A stretch of 64,000 nt of DNA from Arthrobacter sp. 9V (GCF_902506065.1 NZ_LR732912.1:3366948-3430947), one strand, 5' to 3'; positions 27,850 to 38,831 are shown, counted from the first letter of the stretch. Translations and numbers: made by a program. The notes: a model not told the origin generated them from the letters alone.

Positions 27850-27865
27850 ACGGTTCCTGAAACGT
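27850..27865. promoter_or_regulatory. LacI-like palindrome in the divergent sugar promoter region
   Basis: ACGGTTCCTGAAACGT is a 16-bp imperfect palindrome (12 of 16 positions symmetrical) with AA-CGT ends, as in LacI/GalR family sites. It lies between the sugar-binding protein gene and the glycosidase gene. No LacI regulator is encoded nearby. Candidate only. Confidence 0.35.
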
Positions 27866-27887
27866 ATCAAGGCAGTGTATATTCGTC

Positions 27888-27910
27888 AATAGTTTCCACC
27901 GTGAACTATT
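27888..27910. promoter_or_regulatory. AATAGTT inverted repeat before glycosidase fusion
   Basis: AATAGTT and AACTATT form a perfect 7-bp inverted repeat with a nine-base spacer, 23-45 bp upstream of the TTG start. The AT-rich arms stand out from the GC-rich surroundings. It may be a regulator site or overlap the -10 region. Confidence 0.35.
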
Positions 27911-27932
27911 TAGGGCTGCAAAGGAGCACGCT

Positions 27933-30900
27933 TTGACCTACCACTTGGACCAGATCCAGATCCGGGATCCCTTTGTTGTCACGCTGCAGGAATCCGGGCA
28001 ATACCTGCTCTTTGGAAGCACTGATGAGAACATCTGGTCCGGACCTGCCACCGGCTTCGACTGCTACCGAAGCAGTGATCTTCGGACTTGGGAAGGCCCC
28101 ATCGAGGCCTTTCGTCCGCCTGCAGGGTTCTGGAGCCAGAAACAGTTTTGGGCGCCTGAGGTGCATGAACACCAAGGCCGGTACTTCATGTTTGCCACGT
28201 TCACCGCTCCAGGACGTTGCCGTGGAACGCAGATACTTTCCGCCAGCATGCCCGAGGGTCCCTACGAACCGTGGAGCGACGGCCCCGTTACCCCCCATGA
28301 TTGGGAATGCCTTGACGGAACACTCCACATCGACCAAGCAGGGGACCCATGGATGGTGTTCTGCCACGAGTGGAAACAGGTCCATGACGGCACCATCATG
28401 GCCCAACGCCTCAGCGCTGACCTGAGGCATGCGATCGGGGAGCCGGTCTTCCTGTTCAGCGCTTCGGAAGCGCCATGGGCCAGAGCACTGGATTTACCTT
28501 CCGTCCGCGACAGGGAGTTCCCCGCATACGTCACCGACGGCCCTTTCTTGTTCAGACTGGGTAGCGGCAGGCTCATCATGCTCTGGTCCAGCTTTGGAGA
28601 CCGTGGCTATTCCATGGGTATTGCCCGGAGCGAATCCGGAACCGTGGTGGGCCCGTGGACACAAGAGGAAGAGCCACTGTGGGGCACCGACGGCGGCCAT
28701 GGCATGATAGGCCGCGCATTGGATGGCAGCCTGTTCCTGACGCTCCACCAGCCCAACAAGAGTCCGCATGAGCGGGCCGCGTTCTTCCCGCTCAGAGAGC
28801 TTGAAGACACGGTGGTCCTGGAGTCGGGCGCCCCTTCCGGAAACTCTCCCATCGACCGCAAGGCCTTGGTCCAGCGCCACAACGTCCGTCAGGAACACCT
28901 CGACCCTCGAAGCCCCGTTTCGGTGGGCAACGGCGAGTTTGCGTTCACCATGGATCTCACCGGCCTGCAGTCATTGCCGGAGGCCTACCCCGTGGGCGCC
29001 CGTGACGAGCTCCCGCCGGGAACGTTGCTCGGTACGCAAGCCCAGTGGGGTTGGCACTCCGTTCCGCCGGCGGAGCCCTACGACCTCGCTGCTTCCACAG
29101 TCCTCTACGATTCCCCGCGAGGCCCTGTGCCCTACGTGGATATGGTGGGCGAGATCGTCAACGACCGCGAGACGGACACCTCCCAAGCAGAAACATGGCT
29201 CCGCGCTAACTCCCATCGGCTGGACCTGGGGCGCATTGGCTTCCGCTGGATGGAGGACGGAGCCGAACGTCCCCTCGTCCCCGCCGACATCGCTGACATT
29301 GAACAAACACTCGACCTCTGGACAGGAGTGGTGACAAGCCGCTTCGCTGTGGCTGGACACCCGGTCAAGGTCACGACGGCGTGCCATCCGGACCGCGACG
29401 AGCTCGCCTTCCGCGTTGAGTCGCCGGCGCTTGGGGCCGGCTTGGTGGTGGGCGTCGCCTTCCCATACGGGTCAGAGGCGTGGCATGACGCCGCGGACTG
29501 GAACCAGCCGGAGTCCCACAACACCACTGTCCAAGGCCCGGAACGTTCGGATCAAACCAATGGCGCCCCCACGTGGACCGTCCGCCGCGAACTGGACGAT
29601 TCCCGCTACCAGGTGATCATCACAGGCCAGGAGATTGAGGTAGAACAAACCGGGCAACACCGGCTCCGAGTATCAAGCTCCCCGTCCGTGAGCACCATGG
29701 AGCTCGCGGTTGCTTTCGTGTCCGCAGGGGACGGCGACTGCCTCCCGCGAGGCAACAACAGGCTGGCAGGCCCCACACCTGAGGCGGGCTCCGGCACGAA
29801 CGCCCGCACCGGCGTCGAGCCCTCTCCTGCGCGTCAGGTGGAGAACGCATCCGCGGCGTATTGGCCTGCCTTTTGGTCTTCCGGAGGCGCGGTGGAGCTT
29901 GATGCCACGGATGATCCCAGAGCCAAGGAACTCGAACGCAGGATAGTGCTCTCGCAATACCTGACCGCCGTCAACTGCTCAGGCTCGTTGCCGCCGCAGG
30001 AGACCGGGCTGGTCTGCAATTCCTGGCGTGGCCGTTTTCACTTGGAGATGCACTGGTGGCATGCCGCCCACTTTGCGCAGTGGAATCGTGCGGAGCTGCT
30101 GCTTCCTTCGCTCCGGTGGTACTCCACAGTTCTGGAGACTTCACGGCAGACAGCCAAGGCGCAAGGATTCGACGGCGTTCGCTGGCCCAAGCAGGTGGGT
30201 CCGGACGGGCGGGAAAGCCCCAGCCCTATCGGTACGTTCCTGATCTGGCAGCAACCGCACCCCATCTACCTGGCCGAGCTGGTGTACCGCGCAGATCCGA
30301 GTCGTGAAGTGTTGGAGGAATTCGCGGAAATCGTCTTCGAATCTGCTGCGTTCATGGCCAGCTTCGCGCACCCCACTACACGGGGATTCGAGTTGGGTCC
30401 GCCCCTGATCCCGGCACAGGAGAGCTACGGTTCCATCAGAGCCAAGGTCAGCAACCCCACTTTTGAACTGGCGTACTGGCAGTGGGGCCTGGGCACTGCT
30501 GCCGCCTGGCGGGAGCGGATGGGCCTGGAACCTGTGCAGGAATGGCTGGAGGTGGCCGATGGCATGGTGCCGCCGCGGGCTATTGACGGCGGATACGCAG
30601 CGATCGATGTGGAGCCGTTCACCATCCGCACGGACCACCCGTCCATGCTCTGCGCACTCGGTGTTCTCCCGCAGACCGATCTCATTGATCCCGCCGTCAT
30701 GCGTGCCACGCTCTCAGACGTCCTGGCCGATTGGGACTGGGCCAGCACGTGGGGTTGGGACTACCCGGTCATGGCCATGACCGCAGCACGGCTGGAGGAC
30801 CCGGAGGCGGCAGTTGATGCGCTCCTCCTGGACGCCGGCAAGAACACGGTCCTCCCCAATGGCCACAACCGCCAAACCGACTCGCTGCCGCTCTACTTGC

Positions 30901-31031
30901 CGGGAAACGGTGGGCTTCTGGCTGCCGTTGCACTCATGGCCGCCGGCTGGGACAACGGACCGGAACGTCACGCGCCGGGATTCCCGGAGGGCTGGACCGT
31001 GGCTTGGGAAGGGCTGGTGCGGGCGCCCTAA
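27933..31031 (+). CDS. GH43-like glycosidase fused to a six-hairpin glycosidase-like domain
   Basis: A 1032-residue two-domain protein with no signal peptide, probably cytoplasmic. Residues about 1-315 form a five-bladed propeller of the GH43 type: the general-base Asp in IQIRDPFVV, WAPEVHEHQG, the middle acidic residue in ECLDGTLHID, and VTDGPFLFR. This last motif has Asp where most GH43 proteins have Glu (EGP). Residues about 316-1032 resemble (alpha/alpha)6 glycosidases related to GH65/GH95: SVGNGEFAFTMDLTGL starts the region and GRFHLEMHWWHAAHFAQWNR lies in the likely catalytic barrel. The TTG start has AAGGAG nine bases upstream. A short GC-rich, low-complexity linker (about 605-645) interrupts the second part. 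It likely acts on arabino- or xylo-oligosaccharides; the exact substrate is unknown. Confidence 0.8.
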   Translation: MTYHLDQIQIRDPFVVTLQESGQYLLFGSTDENIWSGPATGFDCYRSSDLRTWEGPIEAFRPPAGFWSQKQFWAPEVHEHQGRYFMFATFTAPGRCRGTQILSASMPEGPYEPWSDGPVTPHDWECLDGTLHIDQAGDPWMVFCHEWKQVHDGTIMAQRLSADLRHAIGEPVFLFSASEAPWARALDLPSVRDREFPAYVTDGPFLFRLGSGRLIMLWSSFGDRGYSMGIARSESGTVVGPWTQEEEPLWGTDGGHGMIGRALDGSLFLTLHQPNKSPHERAAFFPLRELEDTVVLESGAPSGNSPIDRKALVQRHNVRQEHLDPRSPVSVGNGEFAFTMDLTGLQSLPEAYPVGARDELPPGTLLGTQAQWGWHSVPPAEPYDLAASTVLYDSPRGPVPYVDMVGEIVNDRETDTSQAETWLRANSHRLDLGRIGFRWMEDGAERPLVPADIADIEQTLDLWTGVVTSRFAVAGHPVKVTTACHPDRDELAFRVESPALGAGLVVGVAFPYGSEAWHDAADWNQPESHNTTVQGPERSDQTNGAPTWTVRRELDDSRYQVIITGQEIEVEQTGQHRLRVSSSPSVSTMELAVAFVSAGDGDCLPRGNNRLAGPTPEAGSGTNARTGVEPSPARQVENASAAYWPAFWSSGGAVELDATDDPRAKELERRIVLSQYLTAVNCSGSLPPQETGLVCNSWRGRFHLEMHWWHAAHFAQWNRAELLLPSLRWYSTVLETSRQTAKAQGFDGVRWPKQVGPDGRESPSPIGTFLIWQQPHPIYLAELVYRADPSREVLEEFAEIVFESAAFMASFAHPTTRGFELGPPLIPAQESYGSIRAKVSNPTFELAYWQWGLGTAAAWRERMGLEPVQEWLEVADGMVPPRAIDGGYAAIDVEPFTIRTDHPSMLCALGVLPQTDLIDPAVMRATLSDVLADWDWASTWGWDYPVMAMTAARLEDPEAAVDALLLDAGKNTVLPNGHNRQTDSLPLYLPGNGGLLAAVALMAAGWDNGPERHAPGFPEGWTVAWEGLVRAP

Positions 31032-31043
31032 GCCCGTCCGCGG

Positions 31044-31196
31044 CTAGCTGCGGCGGGGTCCCACTGCAGCGCCAACGAGTGCACCGACTCCAACACCGAT
31101 CAGGATGCCGAGGAACGGCGAATTGAAAACCAACTGGCCAACAATGAGTCCGGCCGCTGCCCCGAGGAGACAAGCGATCCACAGTTGGTTGTTCAT
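31044..31196 (-). CDS. Small glycine-zipper membrane protein, 50 residues
   Basis: A short reading frame on the minus strand starts with ATG at 31196 behind a good GGAGG site (CTGGAGGCCTGC). It encodes a nearly all-hydrophobic peptide beginning MNNQLWIACLLGAAAGLIVG and ending GAAVGPRRS. Two short helices are likely, with GxxxG-type glycine spacing and a basic C-terminus, as in small GlsB/YeaQ or XapX-like membrane proteins. Function is unknown. It follows yihY on the same strand after 22 bp. Confidence 0.65.
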   Translation of the reverse strand: MNNQLWIACLLGAAAGLIVGQLVFNSPFLGILIGVGVGALVGAAVGPRRS

Positions 31197-31218
31197 GCAG
31201 GCCTCCAGGTTGAAAATC

Positions 31219-32337
31219 TCAGGTGCGTGGCGCTACCCGACGCGAGCCGAGCACTTTCCTGCGCGGGGACTCCCCCGATTCCGTATCAGCCTCGCGAATA
31301 GCCGACCAGGACGCCGAGACGAGATACACCTGGCTCACAAGGTTGAACCAGATCAGCAGGCCGATGATGATGGCAAACGAAGCCAGGACCGGGTTGTTGC
31401 CGGAGCGTGCAAGAAGTTCTGTGCTGAAGAATTGCAGCACGGTAGTCCCGACGCCAGCCAAGACCACCCCCTCCAGGAACGCGCGGCGCCCCAACTTCAG
31501 GCCACCCGCAATGCGGAACAGTACTGCCGCCGTCGCGCAGTTAAGGAGGAGCGGAACCACAATTTTGACGGTGGCCGCAATGGGCTCGGTGACGCCTTCG
31601 TCCAGCTTAAGCAAGTTAATGAGCCAGTCCGCTGCGGTGCCAAAGACGAGCGAGACACCTGCACTGATGACAAGAATGACGCCGAGGAGCAGGAGGGTGC
31701 CGGCGTCGATGAGTTTTTGGACAATCGGGTTGCGCACCAGAGGGTCAGCGTTCATGACCCCGCGGAGCCCTTCCCTGATGCTGGCGATCCAGCCCAAGGA
31801 AACGAAGACCGTAATCACAGCGGCGATGAGGGCCGTCCATCCAAGTCCGGACGGATTGAGCAGGGATTGCGGGTCCACCAGTCCCTCACCTCCATTAACC
31901 TGGAGGAGTCCGGGCGCGGCCGCGGCCACGCTGTCGATCACGGCGTCCTGAAGTGCGGGGTTGCCACCCAACACAATGCCCGCAATGGCAAAGCCCGTAG
32001 TGAGCAGACCAGTGACCGAGAAGAACATGTTGAAGCCGATGCCGGCGCTCAGCAGCGGCCCGTGTTGCCGGGTGTAGTGCTGGAAGGAGCGCAGTGCCCG
32101 GTTAGTGTTCAGCCTGGCGAGGAAGAGAGCAAAGAAAGCGCCCAGCTTTTTTGGCAGCCCCGCACCGGCACGCTTGGCATGACCCCATTCCTGCCTCTTA
32201 CGGAGAAGTTGAAGTTTGAGTTTTGCCAGCTCAGTTGGCAGCGGAGGAACGTCCGCCTCTGTGGCTTGGATCCGCTTGCTGTGCTTCGTCAGTATCGCCG
32301 CCAAAGTCGAGCTCTTCCCGTAGCTGCCAAATTCCAT
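31219..32337 (-). CDS. YihY/virulence factor BrkB family membrane protein
   Basis: About 372 residues with six membrane helices. Family landmarks are HGPLLSAGIGFNMFFSVTGLL, LGWIASIREGLRGVM, FLEGVVLAGVGTTVLQFF and LIWFNLVSQVYLVSASW. The role of the family is uncertain; it was once called ribonuclease BN by mistake. The start is unclear: ATG at 32337 is chosen, but TTG at 32304, preceded by GGGAAGAG, is possible. Either overlaps the end of the 2'-5' RNA ligase gene by 74-107 bases. The conserved part begins only near KLQLLRKRQEWGHAKR. Confidence 0.85.
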   Translation of the reverse strand: MEFGSYGKSSTLAAILTKHSKRIQATEADVPPLPTELAKLKLQLLRKRQEWGHAKRAGAGLPKKLGAFFALFLARLNTNRALRSFQHYTRQHGPLLSAGIGFNMFFSVTGLLTTGFAIAGIVLGGNPALQDAVIDSVAAAAPGLLQVNGGEGLVDPQSLLNPSGLGWTALIAAVITVFVSLGWIASIREGLRGVMNADPLVRNPIVQKLIDAGTLLLLGVILVISAGVSLVFGTAADWLINLLKLDEGVTEPIAATVKIVVPLLLNCATAAVLFRIAGGLKLGRRAFLEGVVLAGVGTTVLQFFSTELLARSGNNPVLASFAIIIGLLIWFNLVSQVYLVSASWSAIREADTESGESPRRKVLGSRRVAPRT

Positions 32338-32908
32338 TGGTGTCGTGCTCGTAAAGTCCCATGCTAACCACAGGGAACGTCGCCCGGTAATCCCTGAGGA
32401 CCGTTTCGGCTTCGTCGAGGTTTTCCTGGGCGACGTCGTGGGCCACAGTGACGTGCGGGTGGTACGGGAAGGGCAACATCCGCTCAAGTGGTCCGGACTG
32501 AAGTTTCTCGTGCAACTTCACGCACTCTTCAAAGCCCTCCTCCACGTTGACGAACACCACAGGGGAAACGGGGCGGAAGGAACCCGTGCCGGAAATAGTG
32601 ATGTCGAAAGGTTCCTGGGTCCGGGCAACTTCCCGGACATGCTCCCGGGTAGCTGCCCAGTCCTGGGTAGGCGTGGTGGTGATCAGGGTGATGTGCGCGG
32701 GAATGACCTCAGCCATGGGATCACCGAAGGACGCCCTCCATTCCTGGAGTTCCTGGGCGATCTCCGGCGGGAAACCGAGAATGACCCCAACACACAGGGT
32801 GTCGCCCTCGCCGCAATCATTGCCGGAAACAGCGGGCTGGCGGGAGTCGTCCGGACCGGCACCCTGTCGGGTGCCGGTCTTGACGTTGAGCTGGCCAGCG
32901 GAGCACAT
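32231..32908 (-). CDS. 2'-5' RNA ligase/phosphodiesterase superfamily protein
   Basis: A protein of up to 225 residues with the two HxT/S motifs of the 2H phosphoesterase superfamily, PAHITLI (near 71) and YHPHVTVAH (near 150). The start is ATG at 32908, four bases after trpS. The first 35 residues are low complexity and a later start near CVGVILGFPPE is possible. Members act on 2'-5' or cyclic phosphodiesters of RNA or nucleotides. The true substrate is unknown. Confidence 0.85.
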   Translation of the reverse strand: MCSAGQLNVKTGTRQGAGPDDSRQPAVSGNDCGEGDTLCVGVILGFPPEIAQELQEWRASFGDPMAEVIPAHITLITTTPTQDWAATREHVREVARTQEPFDITISGTGSFRPVSPVVFVNVEEGFEECVKLHEKLQSGPLERMLPFPYHPHVTVAHDVAQENLDEAETVLRDYRATFPVVSMGLYEHDTNGIWQLREELDFGGDTDEAQQADPSHRGGRSSAAN

Positions 32909-32912
32909 GAGC

Positions 32913-34900
<1,988 letters not shown>

Positions 34901-34901
34901 T

Positions 34902-35468
34902 CTAGTCGATGATGGTGCCGGCCACGGGCTCGTCCGAACCGCCGGAAGACTTGATCATGTCCCGTGCATTCGTGGCCGTAATGGCGATTGTTTCCAGCGC
35001 CCGGTTAATGGTGTCCTGGTCCGCCGTCGCGCCCTTGGCCCGTTCCTCATCCACCACACGGACCTGCACCTGGACGATCTTGAACGAATGGTCCAGTTTG
35101 AGGTCCCGGACCTCATCCGATTTGCTCCGCTCGGCAACCACACGCGTGCCACCATTGTCAGCAACGGACGACGACGGCGCGCGGCCGGCTGCGGCATTGA
35201 AGGCATTGTGCGCTTCGGTCAACTTGGCACCTGCCCGCTGCGCGGCTCTGCGGATGCTCAGCACCACGAAGGTGGCAAGCGCGAGCCACCCGAAAGCAAT
35301 CACAGCAACAACCCAGCCCACAACATCGTTCTGGTTGGCCGCAAAGATGACGGCTACCAGGAAGGCAATGATGACAACTGTCATCCCCAAACCGCCGATG
35401 CGGAAGCCTTTGAACAGGCCTTTGCCGGCGGGGGACGTGGACGGGTGCGGGTCACCGAGAGATTGCAT
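34902..35468 (-). CDS. Conserved actinobacterial membrane protein, unknown function
   Basis: The 188-residue protein has two closely spaced hydrophobic helices, about 28-46 and 50-70 (MTVVIIAFLVAVIFAA and VVGWVVAVIAFGWLALATFV). A long cytoplasmic tail follows with predicted helix and a beta-rich segment (FKIVQVQVRVVDEERAKG). No catalytic motif was recognised. It ends two bases upstream of the exonuclease III gene and may be co-transcribed. The 221-bp gap on its other side holds divergent promoters; no other feature was recognised there. Confidence 0.7.
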   Translation of the reverse strand: MQSLGDPHPSTSPAGKGLFKGFRIGGLGMTVVIIAFLVAVIFAANQNDVVGWVVAVIAFGWLALATFVVLSIRRAAQRAGAKLTEAHNAFNAAAGRAPSSSVADNGGTRVVAERSKSDEVRDLKLDHSFKIVQVQVRVVDEERAKGATADQDTINRALETIAITATNARDMIKSSGGSDEPVAGTIID

Positions 35469-35689
35469 GAACCCATTCTCTCAAATGAGCAAAGGTGCCC
35501 TGCGCGCTTCCACGGATGGCGAACAGAGCCTCGCAGGACCACCTTGATGGAAGGAGCACATACTGGGAACTCGCCTCTATGGCCAGGCCCTTCCACTGGG
35601 TATGCTCGCCTCATTAGCACGTTGAAGCCCCGCTGGATCTTCACATCCGGGCGCCAGCTCGGGAGCGGTAAAAAACAGAAGAGGAAACA

Positions 35690-36178
35690 ATGACAGATTC
35701 CCCGGAGACCGCCGGCTCCCCCCTGGGTCAGGATGACTCATCCCTGGCCTTTGATGAATGCTGGGATTTGCTCGCTGCTGCAACCATCGGCCGCCTTGGA
35801 TTGGTGGTGGATGACCACCCGGAAATCTTCCCTGTCAATTACGTCCTGTTTCAACGCCAGCTCGTCTTCCGCAGCAGCCCGGGCAGGAAGCTGTGGGGGG
35901 CCCAGGCGTCCCGCCCGGCGGTCTTGGAGATCGACGGATACGACGCCCCCACCCAGGAAGCATGGAGCGTGGTGGCCCGTGGCGATACGGAGCTGATGAC
36001 AGATCCTGACGAGATGGCCGGGGTGGACGCGTTGGGTCTTGAACCTTGGCAGCCTGGAGTCAAGGACAACTACATCCGGTTGACGCCCCGGGCGCTGACC
36101 GGGCGAAGGTTCAAGGTCAATCAACCGGATCTGTGGAAGACCAGGACCAACGATCCCCGACGGGCTTCCTTCGAATAG
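35690..36178 (+). CDS. Pyridoxamine 5'-phosphate oxidase-fold (FMN-binding split barrel) protein
   Basis: A 162-residue flavin- or F420-binding protein of the PPOX-like class. It opens with AFDECWDLLAAATIGRLGLVVDDHPEIFPVNYVLF, the family opening (about 17-51), followed by FRSSPGRKLWGA, which contacts the cofactor. GAGGAAACA precedes the ATG. Members range from nitroimidazole reductases to unknown oxidoreductases, so no specific role is given. It converges on the ABC-2 permease gene 15 bp away. Confidence 0.85.
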   Translation: MTDSPETAGSPLGQDDSSLAFDECWDLLAAATIGRLGLVVDDHPEIFPVNYVLFQRQLVFRSSPGRKLWGAQASRPAVLEIDGYDAPTQEAWSVVARGDTELMTDPDEMAGVDALGLEPWQPGVKDNYIRLTPRALTGRRFKVNQPDLWKTRTNDPRRASFE

Positions 36179-36193
36179 CCTTCATGGCTGCCC

Positions 36194-37027
36194 CTATTTG
36201 AGGAACAGTTGGCGCAGCCTTGCAGTAGTGAGCATGATTCCGAGAGCGATCATCACCAGGTAGTAGCCCACGTGGATGGCGGTGGCCGGACTGAACGAAC
36301 CCACGCTGATCTGGCGCAGGAGTTCCACTCCGTGCCACAAGGGCATGGCTTGGATGAACCACTGAATGACCTGCGGATAGACGCTGAGCGGGTAGAACGT
36401 GGCGCTGAAGAGGAACATGGGCAGCAGGAAGAAGTTGATCCAGTCCATCTGCTGGAAGGTCTTCATGAAGCTGGTGATGCCCATCCCGAAGCTTGCAAAG
36501 CCGAAAGCGATCAACACCGAGGCTGGAATGACCAGGATGGCCCACCAACTGGTGATCAACCCCATCACGCCCATCACTGCGGTGAATCCCGTGGCATAAA
36601 GCAGACCCCGAAGGAGTGCCAGGAAGATCTCGCCGATCGCCACATCCAGGGGTCCCAGCGATGTGTAGAGCATCCCTTGGTACAGCTTGGCGAAGTTCAT
36701 TTTGAAGAAGACGTTCCATGTGGAGTCGTAAATGGCCCCGTTCATGGCCGAGACCGCCAGGAGCGCCGGCGCAATGTACGCGGCGTAGCTGATCTCCTCA
36801 CCACCTGGACCTTGGACCGTGCCCACGATTGAACCCATGCCCACGCCCATGGCCAGCAGGAACAGCACCGGCTCGAAGAATCCGGACACCATCACCAGCC
36901 ATGTGCTGGACTTGGCCGCCATGAGCCCCCGGCCCACCACGGCCTTTGCATTACGGGAGTACAGCGGGCCAAACTTACGCTCACGGGCAAGGTCCGTGGC
37001 GCTGTGACCACCGGTGAGGACACTCAT
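36194..37027 (-). CDS. ABC-2 type transporter permease, subunit 2
   Basis: A 277-residue membrane subunit with six helices. It begins at ATG 37027, overlapping the stop of the first permease (ATGA). SGFFEPVLFLLAMGVGMGS and TFQQMDWINFFLLPMFLFSATFYPLS belong to the ABC-2 family (about 50-68 and 170-195). Together with the neighbouring permease and ATPase it forms a DrrAB-like exporter, possibly of a lipid, drug or polysaccharide. Substrate unknown. Confidence 0.9.
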   Translation of the reverse strand: MSVLTGGHSATDLARERKFGPLYSRNAKAVVGRGLMAAKSSTWLVMVSGFFEPVLFLLAMGVGMGSIVGTVQGPGGEEISYAAYIAPALLAVSAMNGAIYDSTWNVFFKMNFAKLYQGMLYTSLGPLDVAIGEIFLALLRGLLYATGFTAVMGVMGLITSWWAILVIPASVLIAFGFASFGMGITSFMKTFQQMDWINFFLLPMFLFSATFYPLSVYPQVIQWFIQAMPLWHGVELLRQISVGSFSPATAIHVGYYLVMIALGIMLTTARLRQLFLK

Positions 37028-37887
37028 GAGCCCATCCTTTTCACGAATTGGCGGCGCACCAATACCCAGCCTGCGGTGGCTGTGGCCAGCAGGAACACTA
37101 CGTGGGTGATGGTCAGCAACGGGTTCTGGTCCATCCCGTAGGTGAAGACCCGGCCCAGCTCGGTTCCATGCCACACCGGCGAAATCCAGCCGATCCAGCG
37201 GACTGCCAGTGGAAGGGAATCCAGCGGGAAGAACGTCCCCGAAAACAGGAACAGCGGCATCACAATGAAGCGCTGCACCAAGGCAAACTGCCCCTTGTCC
37301 TGGGTGATACTGGCTGCATAGGCCATGAGAGGCAGGCCGAAGGACAGCGCCGCTACAGTTGCCACCATTGCAGACACCCAGCCCCACGGACTCGGCGAAG
37401 CACCAAACATGGCCACCACCGCGAAGTAGACCACCGATTGCAGGAGGAAGCGCAAGGAACTGGCCATGATGTGCCCGCTGGCGATCTGCTGCGGTGTCAG
37501 TGGTGAGGCATGCGGTCCATAGAACACGCGGCGCCATTTGAAGCCGTCCATGATGGGATAGGAAAACTCCCCCGACGCCGTCATCACGGCCGCGGAGACC
37601 AACAAGGCCGGAGCTACGAACTCCAGATAGCTGACTCCTCCGAACGCGGCTTCGCTATTGGCATCCACGAGGCTCGCCAAGCCCACTCCCATGGCGAAGA
37701 GATACGCCACAGGCTGACCCACGCTGTACAGGACAACGGACCAGCCGTAATTGCGCATGACGCGGAGGACCTGCTCCGCATAGAAGAAGGCACCCCACCG
37801 CCTCGCCCGGGCAGCCGAAACCTCAGGTGAGTGGGCCCGCAACGGCTGCTTCGCCGTCGTGAGTGGTTTGTTCGCCGCGTCAGTCAA
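37024..37887 (-). CDS. ABC-2 type transporter permease, subunit 1
   Basis: A 287-residue permease related to its downstream neighbour. Shared features are LYSVGQPVAYLFAMGVGLASLV and FIVMPLFLFSGTFFPLDSLPL. The start is TTG at 37887, eight bases after the ATPase stop, so initiation probably depends on coupling to the ATPase gene. Six helices are visible. The tandem of two different permeases suggests a heterodimeric channel. Confidence 0.9.
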   Translation of the reverse strand: MTDAANKPLTTAKQPLRAHSPEVSAARARRWGAFFYAEQVLRVMRNYGWSVVLYSVGQPVAYLFAMGVGLASLVDANSEAAFGGVSYLEFVAPALLVSAAVMTASGEFSYPIMDGFKWRRVFYGPHASPLTPQQIASGHIMASSLRFLLQSVVYFAVVAMFGASPSPWGWVSAMVATVAALSFGLPLMAYAASITQDKGQFALVQRFIVMPLFLFSGTFFPLDSLPLAVRWIGWISPVWHGTELGRVFTYGMDQNPLLTITHVVFLLATATAGWVLVRRQFVKRMGS

Positions 37888-37895
37888 CAGTCCCC

Positions 37896-38831
37896 CTAGT
37901 CAACGAGGCTCCTGCCGGTCAACCGCAGGAAAACGTCCTCCAGCGAGGAGCGACGCACCAGCGACGTCATGGGCCGCAGCCCCCGGGAGGTGACCTGCTC
38001 CAAAGCGGCCTCGCCGTCGTGCGCGTAGATGAGCACGCGGTCAGGCAGCGTCTCCAGCCGCTCGCCGATGCCTTGAAGTTCGACGCCGATGGTTGCGTTC
38101 CGCTCGGACCCGAACCTGAGTTCAAGTACTTCGCGTGACGAATGCTCGCGGATGAGGTTGGCAGGAGATCCTTCGGCCATGATCTTGCCCTTGTCCACAA
38201 CGATCAGGCGGTCGCAAAGCTGCTCGGCCTCGTCCATGTAGTGCGTGGTGAGAATGAGGGTGACGCCGTTTTCCTTGAGACGGAAGAGTCGGTCCCAGAG
38301 GATGTGCCGGGCCTGCGGGTCCAAGCCGGTGGTGGGCTCATCCAGGAGCAGGATCCGGGGCTCGTTGATCAGCGAACGTGCGATGGTGAGCCTTCGCTTC
38401 ATGCCGCCGGAGAGTGCGTCCACCTTGGAATTGGCCTTATCCGTCAGCTGCGCGAATTCCAGGAGTTCGTCAGCTTTCGGCTTCAAATACCGCAGCGGCA
38501 GGCCAAAATAGCGCCCGTAGACGATCAGGTTTTCACGGACTTTGAGCTCTTCGTCCAGATTGTCCTGCTGAGGGACCACACCAAGGTGCGCCCTGACCTC
38601 AGGACCATGTGACTCAGGATCCAGCCCCATGATGCTGAGCGAACCCGAGGTCCGTTGGGAGACGCCACCAATCATTTTCATGGTGGTGGACTTGCCTGCG
38701 CCATTGGGTCCCAGCAGCCCGAAGGACTCCCCCGCAGGTACGTCGAAGGAGATGTTGTCCACTGCGGTGAGATCACCATAGGCCTTGGTGAGGTTCCGGG
38801 CGCTGATGACGGTTGGCGGGTTCATGTCCAT
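37896..38831 (-). CDS. ABC-2 exporter ATP-binding protein (DrrA-like)
   Basis: A 311-residue ATPase. Walker A is GLLGPNGAGKSTTMKMI near residue 42, the signature is DALSGGMKRRLTIARSL, and Walker B is ILLLDEPTTGLDPQARH followed by TTHYMDEAEQLCDRL. This is the daunorubicin-resistance type. The start is ATG at 38831 (MDMNPPTV), with 38825 as an alternative; no strong ribosome-binding site is seen. The C-terminal 70 residues form the DrrA-type regulatory extension. Confidence 0.92.
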   Translation of the reverse strand: MDMNPPTVISARNLTKAYGDLTAVDNISFDVPAGESFGLLGPNGAGKSTTMKMIGGVSQRTSGSLSIMGLDPESHGPEVRAHLGVVPQQDNLDEELKVRENLIVYGRYFGLPLRYLKPKADELLEFAQLTDKANSKVDALSGGMKRRLTIARSLINEPRILLLDEPTTGLDPQARHILWDRLFRLKENGVTLILTTHYMDEAEQLCDRLIVVDKGKIMAEGSPANLIREHSSREVLELRFGSERNATIGVELQGIGERLETLPDRVLIYAHDGEAALEQVTSRGLRPMTSLVRRSSLEDVFLRLTGRSLVD

